Shown: positions 1 through 9,181, numbered from the stretch's first letter. The stretch: DNA of 64,000 nucleotides from Rhodocyclaceae bacterium (GCA_023230455.1 JALNXH010000005.1:100753-164752); one strand, 5' to 3'. The notes: generated by a model not told the origin, from the letters alone. Numbers and translations are program-made.

Positions 1-48
1 CGCCGGATTGGGGAAGGTTTCCAGGGACTTCGCGGGCTGGCTGGGCAT
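1..48 (-). CDS. queF: 7-cyano-7-deazaguanine reductase, 5' end only
   Basis: Only the first 16 codons lie in the window; the gene runs off the left edge. Read on the minus strand from the ATG at 48, the peptide is MPSQPAKSLETFPNPA, which matches the usual N-terminus of long-form QueF (S/T-Q-P-x-K-x-LETFPNPAP). QueF reduces preQ0 to preQ1 with NADPH in queuosine synthesis. It is divergent from smc. The call rests on this short N-terminus alone, so it is moderate; the sequence to the left would settle it. Confidence 0.6.
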   Translation of the reverse strand, partial: MPSQPAKSLETFPNPA

Positions 49-63
49 GATGCGGGAATGGGA

Positions 64-90
64 TTGGCGGAGGAGGTAGGCGATTATAAT
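64..90 (+). promoter_or_regulatory. Probable promoter of smc
   Basis: A perfect -10 hexamer TATAAT lies at 85-90. A weak -35-like TTGGCG lies at 64-69 with a short 15-base spacer. Transcription would begin near 97. The first in-frame ATG (89) falls inside this -10, which argues that smc translation starts further downstream. Confidence 0.45.
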
Positions 91-175
91 GGCGCGCCTT
101 GCCGGTCAGGCTTTCCCTTGCCGGCCGACGCGAGCCGTCGCAACCCCGTCGCAACTTTTGGATGATTCTGCAAGC

Positions 176-3100
176 GTGCGCCTGACCAAACTCAAACTCG
201 CCGGATTCAAATCCTTCGTCGATCCCACCACCGTTGTCTTTCCCGGCGCACTGGCGGGGGTGGTCGGTCCCAACGGCTGCGGCAAGTCGAACATCATCGA
301 CGCGGTGCGCTGGGTGCTTGGCGAATCGAAAGCCTCCGAACTGCGCGGCGAGTCGATCCAGGATGTGATTTTCAAGGGTTCCGGTACGCGCAAGGAAGTC
401 AGCCGCGCCAGCGTCGAGCTGTTCTTCGACAACAACCTGGGCAAGGCGGCCGGCCAGTGGAGCCAGTACGCCGAGATCACCGTCAAGCGCCTGCTCGACC
501 GCCAGGGCAACTCCAGCTATTACATCAACAACCTGCACGTCCGTCGCCGCGACGTGATCGATCTGTTCCTTGGTACCGGTCTCGGCCCGCGCGCCTACGC
601 CATCATCGGCCAGGGCATGATTTCGCGCATCGTCGAAGCCAAGCCCGAGGAGCTGCGCTTCTTCCTCGAAGAAGCGGCCGGCGTCACCAAGTACAAGGAG
701 CGGCGCAAGGAAACCGAGCACCGTCTCGAAGATGCCCGCGAGAACGTGGCGCGGGTCGACGACATCCGTACCGAGCTGGGCAGCCAGATCGGACGTCTCC
801 AAGCCCAGGCCGAGGTGGCCCGCCAGTACCAGGAGTTCCACGCCGAGGTATCGAAGAAACAGCAGCTGCTCTGGCTGAAGAAGCGCAACGATGCCCGTGC
901 CGATGCCGAACGCCTGAACGGCAGCATCGGCGAGGCGGTGAACCGGATCGAGGCGGAAACCGCCCAACTGCGGGAGATCGAGGCCCGCGTCGAACATGCG
1001 CGGGAAGCCCATTTCGCCGCCTCGGACGCTTTGCACAACGCCCAGGCCGAGATGTATGCAGCGAATGCCGAGGTGACTCGCCTGGAGTCCGAGATCGGCC
1101 ACATGCGCGATTCGCGCCAGCGGCTGGAAAACCGGTTGAATCAGCTGTCGGTGGAAGACGGCCACTGGCGCAGCCAGTCTTCCCAGCTTGCCGCCGAAGC
1201 GCAGCGCTGGCAGTCGCTGCTGGAAAACGCCGGCGAACGTGCGATGACCGCCACCGCTCGCCATGAGGAAGCCTCGGCCCGCCTGCCACAGGCCGAGGAG
1301 GCGGTGCAACTGGCCGGGAGCGCGGTGGCCGAAGCCCGCAGCCAGCTCGCCGAAGCGGAACAGGGGGCGCGCCTGGCGGCAGCCGACAAGGGCCATGCCG
1401 CGCGGGCACTGGACACCCTGGCGCAGCGCCGCGCACGCCTCGAAACGGAAAAATCGGCACTCGGCGCTCCCGATCCGGCGCAACTCGCCGCCGCCCAGGA
1501 GGCCGAAGCGCAGGCCGAGGAGGCGCTGCTGCTGAGCCAGGAGCGCCTGAGCGAATTGCAGATCCGCCTGCCCGAACTCGAAGCCGCGCTGCGTTCCGCG
1601 CGCGAACGTTTACAGGCGGCGCACCGCGAGGCCACGGCGGCCAGCGCGAGGCGCGACGCGCTGGTGCAATTGCAGAAGCGGGTCCAGCAGACCGGCGAGA
1701 TCGGCCAGTGGCTACAGGATCGCGGGCTGGCGGAAGCAAAGCCGCTTTGGCAATGCATCCAGGTCGAGGCCGGCTGGGAGACGGCCGTGGAATCGGTATT
1801 GCGCGAACGCCTCGCCGCGCTCGCCACCGATACCGAAACAGCCCGACAGGCACTGGAAATGCCGCCGCCGACGATTTTTGCGCTGGCGCTGCCGGATGGC
1901 GCAACCGCGCGTCAGGCACCGCCGGATTCGTTGCGCGCCAAGGTCCGCTGCGACGATCCGCGCTGGGCCGCGGTGCTCGATGAATGGCTGGCACGTGTCC
2001 GCGCCGCCGACGATCTTAACGATCTCGCCGTCGAGGCGGATCAGGTGTGCGTCAATCGCGCCGGCCACCTGCGCAGTGCCCACGGCCTAACCCTGTACGT
2101 ACCCGACGCCAAGACCCACGGTGTGATCGAACGACAGCGCGAAATCGAGGAACTCGAAGCGCTGATCGAGGCGCGGCAGATGGAGGAGGAGGCTGCCCGC
2201 GAAGCCCAGCAGGAAGCTGAGCAGCAGGTCGCCCAGACGCAGGCCGAACTGGCCCAGGGCCGTCGCGGCGAACAGGAGGCGCGGCAGCGCGTCCATGCCG
2301 CGCAGGTCGAGGCGCTCAAGCTGACCCAGGCGCAGGCGCGCTACGAAGAGCGCGCCGCCCAGCTCAACCGCGATCTGGAAGATATCGCGCGCCACGAAGA
2401 AGCCGAGCGGACCGCCCTGATGCGTTCCGACGAGGGCGCCGAGCGCTGGAGCGAACAGCTCGATGCGATCCGCGCGCGCGTCGAGGCGGCGCAGGAGCAG
2501 CAGCGGCAGACGGATGCGGCGCTGCGCGAGGCGCGTGCCGTGGAGCAGCAACTGGCGCGGGAAGCGCAAGAAGCCGGCTTTTCCGAACGCGAATGCATCT
2601 CCAAGCTGGACGACAACAAGCGCAGCGCGGAGACCGCGCGCACCCAGCTGGAGCGCGTGGTCGGCGAAATGGAAGCGGCGCGGGAGGATCTCAACGGCAT
2701 CAGCGAGGACGTGCTGCTGCAACAATTGCAATCTGCGTTGCAGGCCAAGCAAGGGCACGAGGGGCTGATGGCCGAGCGACGCAATGCGCTGGAAGGCGCC
2801 GCCGCCGAGCTGCGTACCCTCGACGAGAGCCGGCTCAAGCTGGAACAGGGCGTCGAGCCGTTACGCGAAAAGATCAACGATCTGCGCCTGAAGCAGCAGG
2901 CCGCCCAGCTCAACGACGAGCAGTACCAGCAGCGTCTGACCGAAGCCAATGCCGACGAAGCGGCGCTGCTGCCCGATCTGCTGCCGGGGTTGCGCGAGTC
3001 GGCGCTACAGGGCGACATTACCCGGCTCAACAATCAGATCGAGGCCCTCGGTCCGGTGAACCTTGCGGCGCTGGAGGAATTGACCACGGCGACCGAACGC

Positions 3101-3670
3101 AAGGGCTATCTCGACGCTCAGTCGGCCGACCTGATGGAGGCGATCAACACCCTGGAGGATGCCATCCGCCGTATCGACCGGGAAACCCGCGAACAGTTGC
3201 AGGAAACCTACGATACGGTGAACCGCCACTTCGGCATCCTCTTCCCCGACTTGTTCGGCGGTGGCGAGGCCAAGCTGCTGCTGACCGGCGACGAAATCCT
3301 CGATGCCGGCATTCAGATCATGGCGCAGCCGCCGGGCAAGAAGAACTCCACCATCCACCTGCTCTCGGGCGGCGAGAAGGCGTTGACGGCGATCGCCCTG
3401 GTGTTCGCGATGTTCCAGTTGAACCCGGCGCCGTTCTGCATGTTGGACGAAGTCGATGCTCCGCTCGACGACAGCAATACGGAGCGTTTTGCCCGGCTGG
3501 TGAAGCGCATGTCCAGCCAGACCCAGTTCATTTTCATCTCCCACAACAAGATTGCCATGGAAATGGCCACTCAGTTGATCGGTGTCACCATGCAGGAGCG
3601 CGGCGTGTCGCGGGTGGTCGAGGTGGACATGGAAGAAGCCCTGCGCATGACCGAAGAAAAGGTAGCCTGA
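176..3670 (+). CDS. smc: Chromosome segregation ATPase SMC
   Basis: SMC is the ATPase of bacterial condensin, which compacts and segregates the chromosome. The N-terminal head carries Walker A GPNGCGKS (residues 31-38). Long Ala/Glu/Gln/Arg-rich coiled coils flank a central hinge. The C-terminal head has the signature LLSGGEKALTA and Walker B FCMLDEVDAPLDD. The length of 1164 aa is normal. I place the start at GTG 176 (protein begins VRLTKLKLAGFKSF, as in homologues). The in-frame ATG at 89 sits within the likely -10 box, and residues between the two have no family match. No clear Shine-Dalgarno precedes 176. It heads a tight smc-zipA-ligA-galU run with a 3-base gap to zipA. Confidence 0.95.
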   Translation: MRLTKLKLAGFKSFVDPTTVVFPGALAGVVGPNGCGKSNIIDAVRWVLGESKASELRGESIQDVIFKGSGTRKEVSRASVELFFDNNLGKAAGQWSQYAEITVKRLLDRQGNSSYYINNLHVRRRDVIDLFLGTGLGPRAYAIIGQGMISRIVEAKPEELRFFLEEAAGVTKYKERRKETEHRLEDARENVARVDDIRTELGSQIGRLQAQAEVARQYQEFHAEVSKKQQLLWLKKRNDARADAERLNGSIGEAVNRIEAETAQLREIEARVEHAREAHFAASDALHNAQAEMYAANAEVTRLESEIGHMRDSRQRLENRLNQLSVEDGHWRSQSSQLAAEAQRWQSLLENAGERAMTATARHEEASARLPQAEEAVQLAGSAVAEARSQLAEAEQGARLAAADKGHAARALDTLAQRRARLETEKSALGAPDPAQLAAAQEAEAQAEEALLLSQERLSELQIRLPELEAALRSARERLQAAHREATAASARRDALVQLQKRVQQTGEIGQWLQDRGLAEAKPLWQCIQVEAGWETAVESVLRERLAALATDTETARQALEMPPPTIFALALPDGATARQAPPDSLRAKVRCDDPRWAAVLDEWLARVRAADDLNDLAVEADQVCVNRAGHLRSAHGLTLYVPDAKTHGVIERQREIEELEALIEARQMEEEAAREAQQEAEQQVAQTQAELAQGRRGEQEARQRVHAAQVEALKLTQAQARYEERAAQLNRDLEDIARHEEAERTALMRSDEGAERWSEQLDAIRARVEAAQEQQRQTDAALREARAVEQQLAREAQEAGFSERECISKLDDNKRSAETARTQLERVVGEMEAAREDLNGISEDVLLQQLQSALQAKQGHEGLMAERRNALEGAAAELRTLDESRLKLEQGVEPLREKINDLRLKQQAAQLNDEQYQQRLTEANADEAALLPDLLPGLRESALQGDITRLNNQIEALGPVNLAALEELTTATERKGYLDAQSADLMEAINTLEDAIRRIDRETREQLQETYDTVNRHFGILFPDLFGGGEAKLLLTGDEILDAGIQIMAQPPGKKNSTIHLLSGGEKALTAIALVFAMFQLNPAPFCMLDEVDAPLDDSNTERFARLVKRMSSQTQFIFISHNKIAMEMATQLIGVTMQERGVSRVVEVDMEEALRMTEEKVA

Positions 3671-3673
3671 GCG

Positions 3674-4801
3674 ATGATGAGCGATTTCCAGTTGACCCTG
3701 ATCGGTGCAGGCGCGGCATTGGTGGCTGCGGTCTGGGGTTACAACCTGTGGCAGGAACGCCGTGCGCACCGTGCCGCCGAGCGCGTGTTCCGCGGCACCC
3801 AGCCCGACGTACTGTTCGACGAAGAGGTCGACACGGCGGGTCCGGGGACAAACGACGAAATGCCCGTGGCCGATCCGGAGGCGCGCATCGAACCCGGTTT
3901 CGACCGACTCGAGCCGATCATCGGCGATGGCGATGAGAACGCCCAGGCGGGCGGCGAGACGGCCGCGCAGGCCGAGCCGGATGCGGCGTTGGCCGATACG
4001 GTGACCGAGATGGCGGTGGCCTTGCATTTCGAACAGCCACAGGCGGGGCGCGTGTTGTGGCAGGCAGTGCAGACGCTGCCCGCGCGGGTGCAGAAGCGCT
4101 TGCGCTGGGTCGGCTATGGCGACGGCGGCTGGCGCGAGGCGAGTGCCGACGATGGCGACCTCTACAGCGAAGCCCGCGCGCTGCTGCAACTCGCCGACCG
4201 CCAGGGCCCGATGGGCGAGGAGGAGTTGCGGCCCTTGATCGAAGCGCTGGAGCGGCTGGCCGCCGAGGCCGGCGGCCGCGCCAACGTGCCGTCGTTGCCC
4301 GACGTATTGGCGCATGCCCGTTCGCTGGACGATTTCTGCGCCGGTATGGACATCCAGATGGCGGTGCACGTGGTCAGCCGCAGCGGCGAGCCGTTCGCCG
4401 GCACCAAGCTGCGCAGCCTGCTCCAGGCGGCCGGTTTCGAACTGCGCAGCGACGGCCTGTTCCATTTGCCCGATGCGCAGGGCACTACGGTGCTGTCCGT
4501 TTCCAACTTTGGCGCCGCTCCCTTCGTCGCCGACGAGTTGCGGCAATTGACCACCGTCGGCGTCACCTTCTGGCTCGACGTACCCCGCGTACAGGACGGC
4601 GCCGCGGTCTTCGACCGGCTGGTGGCTACCGCGCGGCAGTTGGCCGATGCCGTCGACGGCCAACTGGTCGACGACCAGCGCCATCCGCTCGCCGATGCGG
4701 CGCTGACCGGCATCCGCGCCAAGATTGCCGAGATCCAGCAGCAGATGGCCAGCGTCGAATTGCCTGCCGGCGGCCGCCGGGCGCTGCGTTTGTTCCGCTG
4801 A
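3674..4801 (+). CDS. zipA: Cell division protein ZipA
   Basis: ZipA is an inner-membrane division protein that binds the C-terminal tail of FtsZ and anchors the Z ring. This 375-aa product has one N-terminal membrane segment (about residues 5-24), a variable acidic Ala/Glu-rich linker, and a C-terminal FtsZ-binding-type domain (about 225-355, with the family-like FAGTKLRSLL and DGLFHL stretches). The position between smc and ligA is typical of betaproteobacteria and supports the call. Two adjacent ATGs (3674 and 3677) are possible starts. The stop shares one base with the ligA start (TGATG). Confidence 0.88.
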   Translation: MMSDFQLTLIGAGAALVAAVWGYNLWQERRAHRAAERVFRGTQPDVLFDEEVDTAGPGTNDEMPVADPEARIEPGFDRLEPIIGDGDENAQAGGETAAQAEPDAALADTVTEMAVALHFEQPQAGRVLWQAVQTLPARVQKRLRWVGYGDGGWREASADDGDLYSEARALLQLADRQGPMGEEELRPLIEALERLAAEAGGRANVPSLPDVLAHARSLDDFCAGMDIQMAVHVVSRSGEPFAGTKLRSLLQAAGFELRSDGLFHLPDAQGTTVLSVSNFGAAPFVADELRQLTTVGVTFWLDVPRVQDGAAVFDRLVATARQLADAVDGQLVDDQRHPLADAALTGIRAKIAEIQQQMASVELPAGGRRALRLFR

Positions 4802-7182
4802 TGTCCCTTGCCGCACGCGCCGCGGCGCTGCGCGCGGAGATCGAGCGTCACAATCGCGCCTATTACGTGCTCGATGCGCCGACAGTGCCGGATGCCGAGT
4901 ACGACCGGCTGTTCCGCGAGTTGCAGCAACTGGAGGCGGATCATCCCGAACTGCTTGCCGCCGATTCGCCGACGCGGCGCGTCGGCGGTGCGCCGTTACC
5001 CGAGTTTGCCCAGGTGCGGCATGCGTTGCCGATGTTGTCGATCCGCACCGAGACCGACACCGAAGCGTCGGGGGCGCGAAACTTCGACAGCGGCGTGCGC
5101 AGCCTGCTCGGCTTGAGCGATGCCGATCCTGAGGTCGAGTATTCCGCAGAACTCAAGTTCGATGGACTGGCGATCAACCTGCGCTACGAGCATGGCGTGC
5201 TGGTGCAGGCGGCAACGCGCGGCGACGGCGAGAGCGGCGAGGACGTGACGCAGAACGTGCGTACCATCCGCCAGATTCCCCTTCACCTTCAGGGCGATGC
5301 GCCGGCGGTGCTGGAGGTGCGCGGCGAGGCTTACATGAGCCGGCCGGACTTCGAACGCTACAACGAACGTCAGCGCGAGCAGGGGAAACCGGCATTGGTG
5401 AATCCGCGCAACGGAGCGGCAGGCAGCATCCGTCAGCTCGATCCGGCATTGTGCGCGGCGAGGCCGCTTTCTTTCTTCGCTTACGGTCTGGGCGAAACCG
5501 CGGGCTGGCATCTGCCCGCGACGCATGGCGCGGTGCTGGACGCATTGCACAAGCTCGGCTTGCCGGTATGCGAGCACCGCGCTGTGGTGTGCGGGGCCGC
5601 TGGCTTGATCGCCTTCCATGCGCGTATCGCCGCGCTGCGCGATAGCCTGCCGTTCGATATCGACGGCGTGGTGTACAAGGTCAACAGCCTCGCCTTGCAA
5701 CAGGAGCTGGGCTTCGTGACTCGCCGCCCGCGCTGGGCGGTGGCGCACAAGTATCCGGCGCAGGAGATGTTGACCACCGTCGAGGCGATCGATGTCCAGG
5801 TCGGCCGCACCGGCGCCATCACCCCGGTGGCGCGACTGGCGCCGGTGTTCGTCGGCGGCGTGACGGTGACCAACGCCACGCTGCACAACGAGAGCGAAGT
5901 GCTACGCAAGGATGTGCGGGTGGGCGATACGGTGATCGTGCGCCGGGCGGGCGATGTGATTCCCGAAGTGGTTGCCGTGGTAGTCGAGCGGCGCCCGCCG
6001 GGCACGCCGCCTTACGCTCTGCCCGAGCGGTGCCCGATCTGCGATTCCCACGTCGTGCGGGAGCCGGGGGAGGTGGTGGCGCGCTGTTCCGGGGGCCTCG
6101 CCTGCCGCGCGCAGCGGGTTCAGGCCATTCTCCATTTCGCCGGGCGGCGCATGATGGACATCGAGGGGTTGGGCGACCGTTATATCGAACGGCTGGTGGA
6201 GTTCGATTACGTGGTGCGCGTCGCCGACCTCTACCGGCTGACGCTGGACGATCTCCTGGAAATGAAGCGCCGCGCCGACGAAAAGGATGGCATCACGCCG
6301 GAGACGGTCAAGCAGGGGCAGATCGCAACGCAGTGGGCCGAGAACCTGCTCGCCAGCATCGCCGCCAGCAAGACGCCGCCGCTGGCGCGTTTCCTCTTTG
6401 CCCTCGGCATCCGCCACGTCGGCGAATCGACGGCCAAGGTACTGGCGGACTGGCTCGGCAGCCTGGCCGTCATCCGCCGTGCTCCAGCTCCGCTGCTGCG
6501 GGTGCTGCCGGATATCGGCGCCACCGTGGCCGAGGCCATCGCCGATTTCTTCGCCGAGCCGCACAACGCAGAGGCGATCGATCAACTGCTCGCCGCCGGG
6601 GTGGCACCTGTCGGCGAACACCCGCCGGCGGCCAAGCTGGCGCTGCAACTGGCCTGGGAGAGGCTGTATGCCCATCTCGACATCCCGCGGCTGACAGAGG
6701 TGCGGGCGCGCCAACTCGCCGCCGCTGTCCCCGACGGCTCGGCTTTGGCACACCTCGGGCAGCCGCAAATCGGCGACGACCTGTTTGCCGCGCCGGTTGC
6801 GCCTGCGGAAATCGGTACCTTGCCGCCGACGGTGGTTGGAGAAGTGCTGGGCTGGCTGTCGCACGAGGAGAACAGAAACATGCTGATTCGGCTCTCCGCG
6901 ATGCGCGAGGACTTATTGGCGACGCTTCCAGCGGGAAGGGAAGTCAACGAGACGGCCATCGCCGGCAAGACCTTCGTCCTTACCGGGGCCCTGCCGACGC
7001 TGTCGCGCGATGAGGCGAAGGATTTGATAGAGTCGCGCGGCGGCAAGGTCGCCGGATCGGTATCGAAGAAAACCCACTATGTGGTGGCAGGGACGGACGC
7101 GGGTTCCAAGCTTGAAAAGGCGCTGGAGCTGGGGGTGCCGGTCATCGATGAAACGCAGTTGAGGGAGTTGCTCGAACAATGA
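4801..7182 (+). CDS. ligA: NAD-dependent DNA ligase LigA, enlarged
   Basis: LigA seals nicks in replication and repair using NAD+. The adenylation domain has the active-site motif KFDG with Lys119. An OB fold follows, then a four-cysteine zinc finger (about residues 410-434), helix-hairpin-helix (HhH) repeats and a C-terminal BRCT domain (about 720-793). At 793 aa it is over 100 residues longer than the E. coli enzyme (671 aa). The extra length is mainly residues 605-715, between the normal HhH region (520-600) and BRCT, and resembles a diverged second HhH copy. A smaller insert (near 485-505, containing RRADEKDGITPETVK) lies between zinc finger and HhH. It overlaps zipA by one base and galU by four (ATGA). 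Confidence 0.96.
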   Translation: MSLAARAAALRAEIERHNRAYYVLDAPTVPDAEYDRLFRELQQLEADHPELLAADSPTRRVGGAPLPEFAQVRHALPMLSIRTETDTEASGARNFDSGVRSLLGLSDADPEVEYSAELKFDGLAINLRYEHGVLVQAATRGDGESGEDVTQNVRTIRQIPLHLQGDAPAVLEVRGEAYMSRPDFERYNERQREQGKPALVNPRNGAAGSIRQLDPALCAARPLSFFAYGLGETAGWHLPATHGAVLDALHKLGLPVCEHRAVVCGAAGLIAFHARIAALRDSLPFDIDGVVYKVNSLALQQELGFVTRRPRWAVAHKYPAQEMLTTVEAIDVQVGRTGAITPVARLAPVFVGGVTVTNATLHNESEVLRKDVRVGDTVIVRRAGDVIPEVVAVVVERRPPGTPPYALPERCPICDSHVVREPGEVVARCSGGLACRAQRVQAILHFAGRRMMDIEGLGDRYIERLVEFDYVVRVADLYRLTLDDLLEMKRRADEKDGITPETVKQGQIATQWAENLLASIAASKTPPLARFLFALGIRHVGESTAKVLADWLGSLAVIRRAPAPLLRVLPDIGATVAEAIADFFAEPHNAEAIDQLLAAGVAPVGEHPPAAKLALQLAWERLYAHLDIPRLTEVRARQLAAAVPDGSALAHLGQPQIGDDLFAAPVAPAEIGTLPPTVVGEVLGWLSHEENRNMLIRLSAMREDLLATLPAGREVNETAIAGKTFVLTGALPTLSRDEAKDLIESRGGKVAGSVSKKTHYVVAGTDAGSKLEKALELGVPVIDETQLRELLEQ

Positions 7183-8048
7183 AAAAAGTCACCAAGGCCG
7201 TATTCCCGGTTGCCGGTCTCGGCACCCGCTTCTTGCCGGCCACCAAGGCCAGTCCGAAGGAAATGATGCCGATTGTGGACAAGCCCCTGATCCAATATGC
7301 GGTGGAGGAGGCGGTGGCCGCCGGCATCACCGACATGATCTTCGTCACCGGGCGCAGCAAGCGCGCCATCGAAGATCACTTCGACAAGGCCTACGAGCTG
7401 GAACATGAACTCGAACATCGCGGCAAGCAGGAGCTGCTGGAGTTCGTGCGCAACATGATGCCGAAAAACATCAACTGCATCTACATTCGCCAGTCCGAAG
7501 CGCTCGGCCTCGGCCATGCGGTGCTCTGTGCCAAGCCGGTGATCAACGACGAACCGTTTGCGGTAATCCTTGCCGACGATCTGCTCGATGGCACGCCGCC
7601 GGTGCTGAAGCAGATGGTCGATGCCTACGACTATTATCACTGCTCGGTACTCGGCGTGCAGGAAGTGCCGCGGGAGGACACCAAGAGCTACGGCATCGTG
7701 GCCACCCGTCCGCTCGCCGAGCGCACCGAACAGATCACGGCGATCGTGGAGAAGCCGAAGCCTGAGGATGCACCGTCGAATCTCGCCGTGGTCGGACGCT
7801 ATGTTTTGAAGCCGCGCATTTTCCATCACCTTGAAAACGTCAAGCCCGGTTCGGGAGGCGAGATCCAACTCACCGACGGCATCGCCGCGCTGCTTGCCGA
7901 AGAGCAGGTGCTGGCTTATCGCTATCAGGGCACGCGCTACGACTGCGGATCGAAGCTTGGCTATCTGCAGGCGATGGTGGAGTTCGGCTTGCGTCACGAA
8001 GAGGTGGGTGCTGATTTTGCGCGCTACCTGGAAAAGCGTAGGAACTAG
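7179..8048 (+). CDS. galU: UTP-glucose-1-phosphate uridylyltransferase
   Basis: GalU makes UDP-glucose from UTP and glucose-1-phosphate, feeding envelope polysaccharide and sugar-nucleotide pathways. The N-terminus has the nucleotidyltransferase signature GLGTRFLPATKASPKEMMP, followed by VDKPLIQYAVEEA. The length of 289 aa is normal and the C-terminus (YDCGSKLGYLQAMVEFGLRH) is typical of the family. The start ATG overlaps the ligA stop by four bases, so translation is probably coupled. I place no other candidate above GalU for this gene. Confidence 0.95.
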   Translation: MKKVTKAVFPVAGLGTRFLPATKASPKEMMPIVDKPLIQYAVEEAVAAGITDMIFVTGRSKRAIEDHFDKAYELEHELEHRGKQELLEFVRNMMPKNINCIYIRQSEALGLGHAVLCAKPVINDEPFAVILADDLLDGTPPVLKQMVDAYDYYHCSVLGVQEVPREDTKSYGIVATRPLAERTEQITAIVEKPKPEDAPSNLAVVGRYVLKPRIFHHLENVKPGSGGEIQLTDGIAALLAEEQVLAYRYQGTRYDCGSKLGYLQAMVEFGLRHEEVGADFARYLEKRRN

Positions 8049-8051
8049 GTG

Positions 8052-8597
8052 ATGACACGGGACGAGGCGGAGCGCATTCTTGCCGAAGCGGAATTGGTGG
8101 TGTGTGCCGAAGATGTGAAGGAGGCGGTAAAACATGTCGCCAAGGCCGTCGTGGGCCGGCTGAGCGGCGAATTTCCGCTGGTGCTGGCGGTCATGGGCGG
8201 CGCGACGATTTTCGCTGGGCACCTGCTGCCGCTGCTCGGCTTCCCGCTCGAATACGACTACCTGCACGCCACCCGTTACGGCGATGCGACCACCGGCGGC
8301 GAGCTGGCCTGGGTGGTCGAGCCAAGGGCCGCGGTGGCCGGGCGTACGGTACTGCTGGTGGACGATATTCTCGACGAGGGGATAACCTTGGCGGCAATCC
8401 GCGAGCGCCTCCTGACGCAGGGCGCGAAAGCGGTGTTCACCGCCGTTTTCGCCGACAAGCAGATCGATCGGCCGAAGCCGATCGCGGCGGATTTCGTCGG
8501 GCTGCAACTGCCCAACCGTTATGTTTTCGGTTTCGGCATGGACGTGAAAGGCGCCTGGCGCAACCTGCCGGCGGTCTATGCGGTGAAAGGCATGTAG
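8052..8597 (+). CDS. Hypoxanthine-guanine phosphoribosyltransferase-type enzyme
   Basis: This 181-aa type I phosphoribosyltransferase probably salvages hypoxanthine and/or guanine to nucleotides with PRPP. The PRPP-binding loop VLLVDDILDEGITL is present, as is the early VMGGATIFAGHLLPLL stretch that supplies the diphosphate contacts. Its length and arrangement fit the betaproteobacterial hypoxanthine-guanine group better than xanthine or adenine enzymes. ATG 8052 is chosen; a GTG immediately before it (8049) is also possible. It lies directly after the galU stop. A methylthio-nucleoside phosphorylase at 12.5 kb is another purine-salvage enzyme nearby. Confidence 0.85.
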   Translation: MTRDEAERILAEAELVVCAEDVKEAVKHVAKAVVGRLSGEFPLVLAVMGGATIFAGHLLPLLGFPLEYDYLHATRYGDATTGGELAWVVEPRAAVAGRTVLLVDDILDEGITLAAIRERLLTQGAKAVFTAVFADKQIDRPKPIAADFVGLQLPNRYVFGFGMDVKGAWRNLPAVYAVKGM

Positions 8598-8609
8598 TGC
8601 CCGCTGTGG

Positions 8610-8825
8610 CTACCTATATTTTTTGAAGACGGATTTTGCGTCCTTGTGCGCCTGGTCCAGCGTGCAGATCGACGGATCGTCGTCGTGTCCGCTGAAGAAA
8701 TCGTCCGCCTGGGCCCGCATCACGATGCGGATCGCCGAGTTGTCGTCCATGGCATATTTTTCGGTGAGCAGCGTGGTGACTTCGTCGAGGTATTGCTCGT
8801 ATGTCATGTGGGGTATGTCGCTCAC
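8610..8825 (-). CDS. Small protein of unknown function, second gene of a pair
   Basis: I do not recognise this protein. It is 71 aa and soluble, rich in Asp/Glu/Lys, with no signal peptide or membrane segment; it begins SDIPHMTYEQYLDEV after the initiator and ends SVFKKYR. The chosen start is GTG 8825, whose bases overlap the TGA stop of the upstream gene (GTGA, four-base overlap). This suggests translational coupling. An in-frame ATG at 8807 is the alternative and would give 65 aa. It ends 12 bases from the convergent phosphoribosyltransferase gene. The overlap and shared strand imply that it works with the 8822-9181 product. Confidence 0.65.
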   Translation of the reverse strand: MSDIPHMTYEQYLDEVTTLLTEKYAMDDNSAIRIVMRAQADDFFSGHDDDPSICTLDQAHKDAKSVFKKYR

Positions 8826-9181
8826 TTCTGGTTTCTTTCGCGGACGATCGGCGGCACGTATTTGACCGAAAACCTCCAGCCGTCGGGCGTATCGCGCAAA
8901 ACCAGCGTTTTCGAACTGGCGCCGTCCTCGAACACAGGGTCCGATCCGACCAGCTCGATCGCGCCGATGCCCTTGATGACGCATGCGCCGGGAAGCGTGG
9001 TGAATACCGATTCGGCCGCGCTGAGGACGAACTGCCCCTCCTTGGATTCGGAGCACGAGAGGCCGCGCGGAATCGAACTGGGGTCTTTCCTCCAACCTTC
9101 CCGCAAGGCTTCGAGTCCATCGATCAGTTCCGCGGTCAGCTTGATCGCCAGGACCACTTCGCGCGACTTGGCATGATTCAT
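8822..9181 (-). CDS. Protein of unknown function, first gene of a pair
   Basis: I do not recognise this 119-aa protein. It has no evident signal peptide or membrane helix. An N-terminal amphipathic region (VVLAIKLTAELIDGLEALREGW) is followed by a probable beta-rich part ending in WRFSVKYVPPIVRER. The start at ATG 9181 is supported by a strong GGAGG eight bases upstream; an upstream in-frame ATG at 9238 has no such site. Its stop overlaps the next gene's GTG, so the two form a small operon between convergent hpt and the EAL-HDOD gene. No function is assigned. Confidence 0.7.
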   Translation of the reverse strand: MNHAKSREVVLAIKLTAELIDGLEALREGWRKDPSSIPRGLSCSESKEGQFVLSAAESVFTTLPGACVIKGIGAIELVGSDPVFEDGASSKTLVLRDTPDGWRFSVKYVPPIVRERNQK

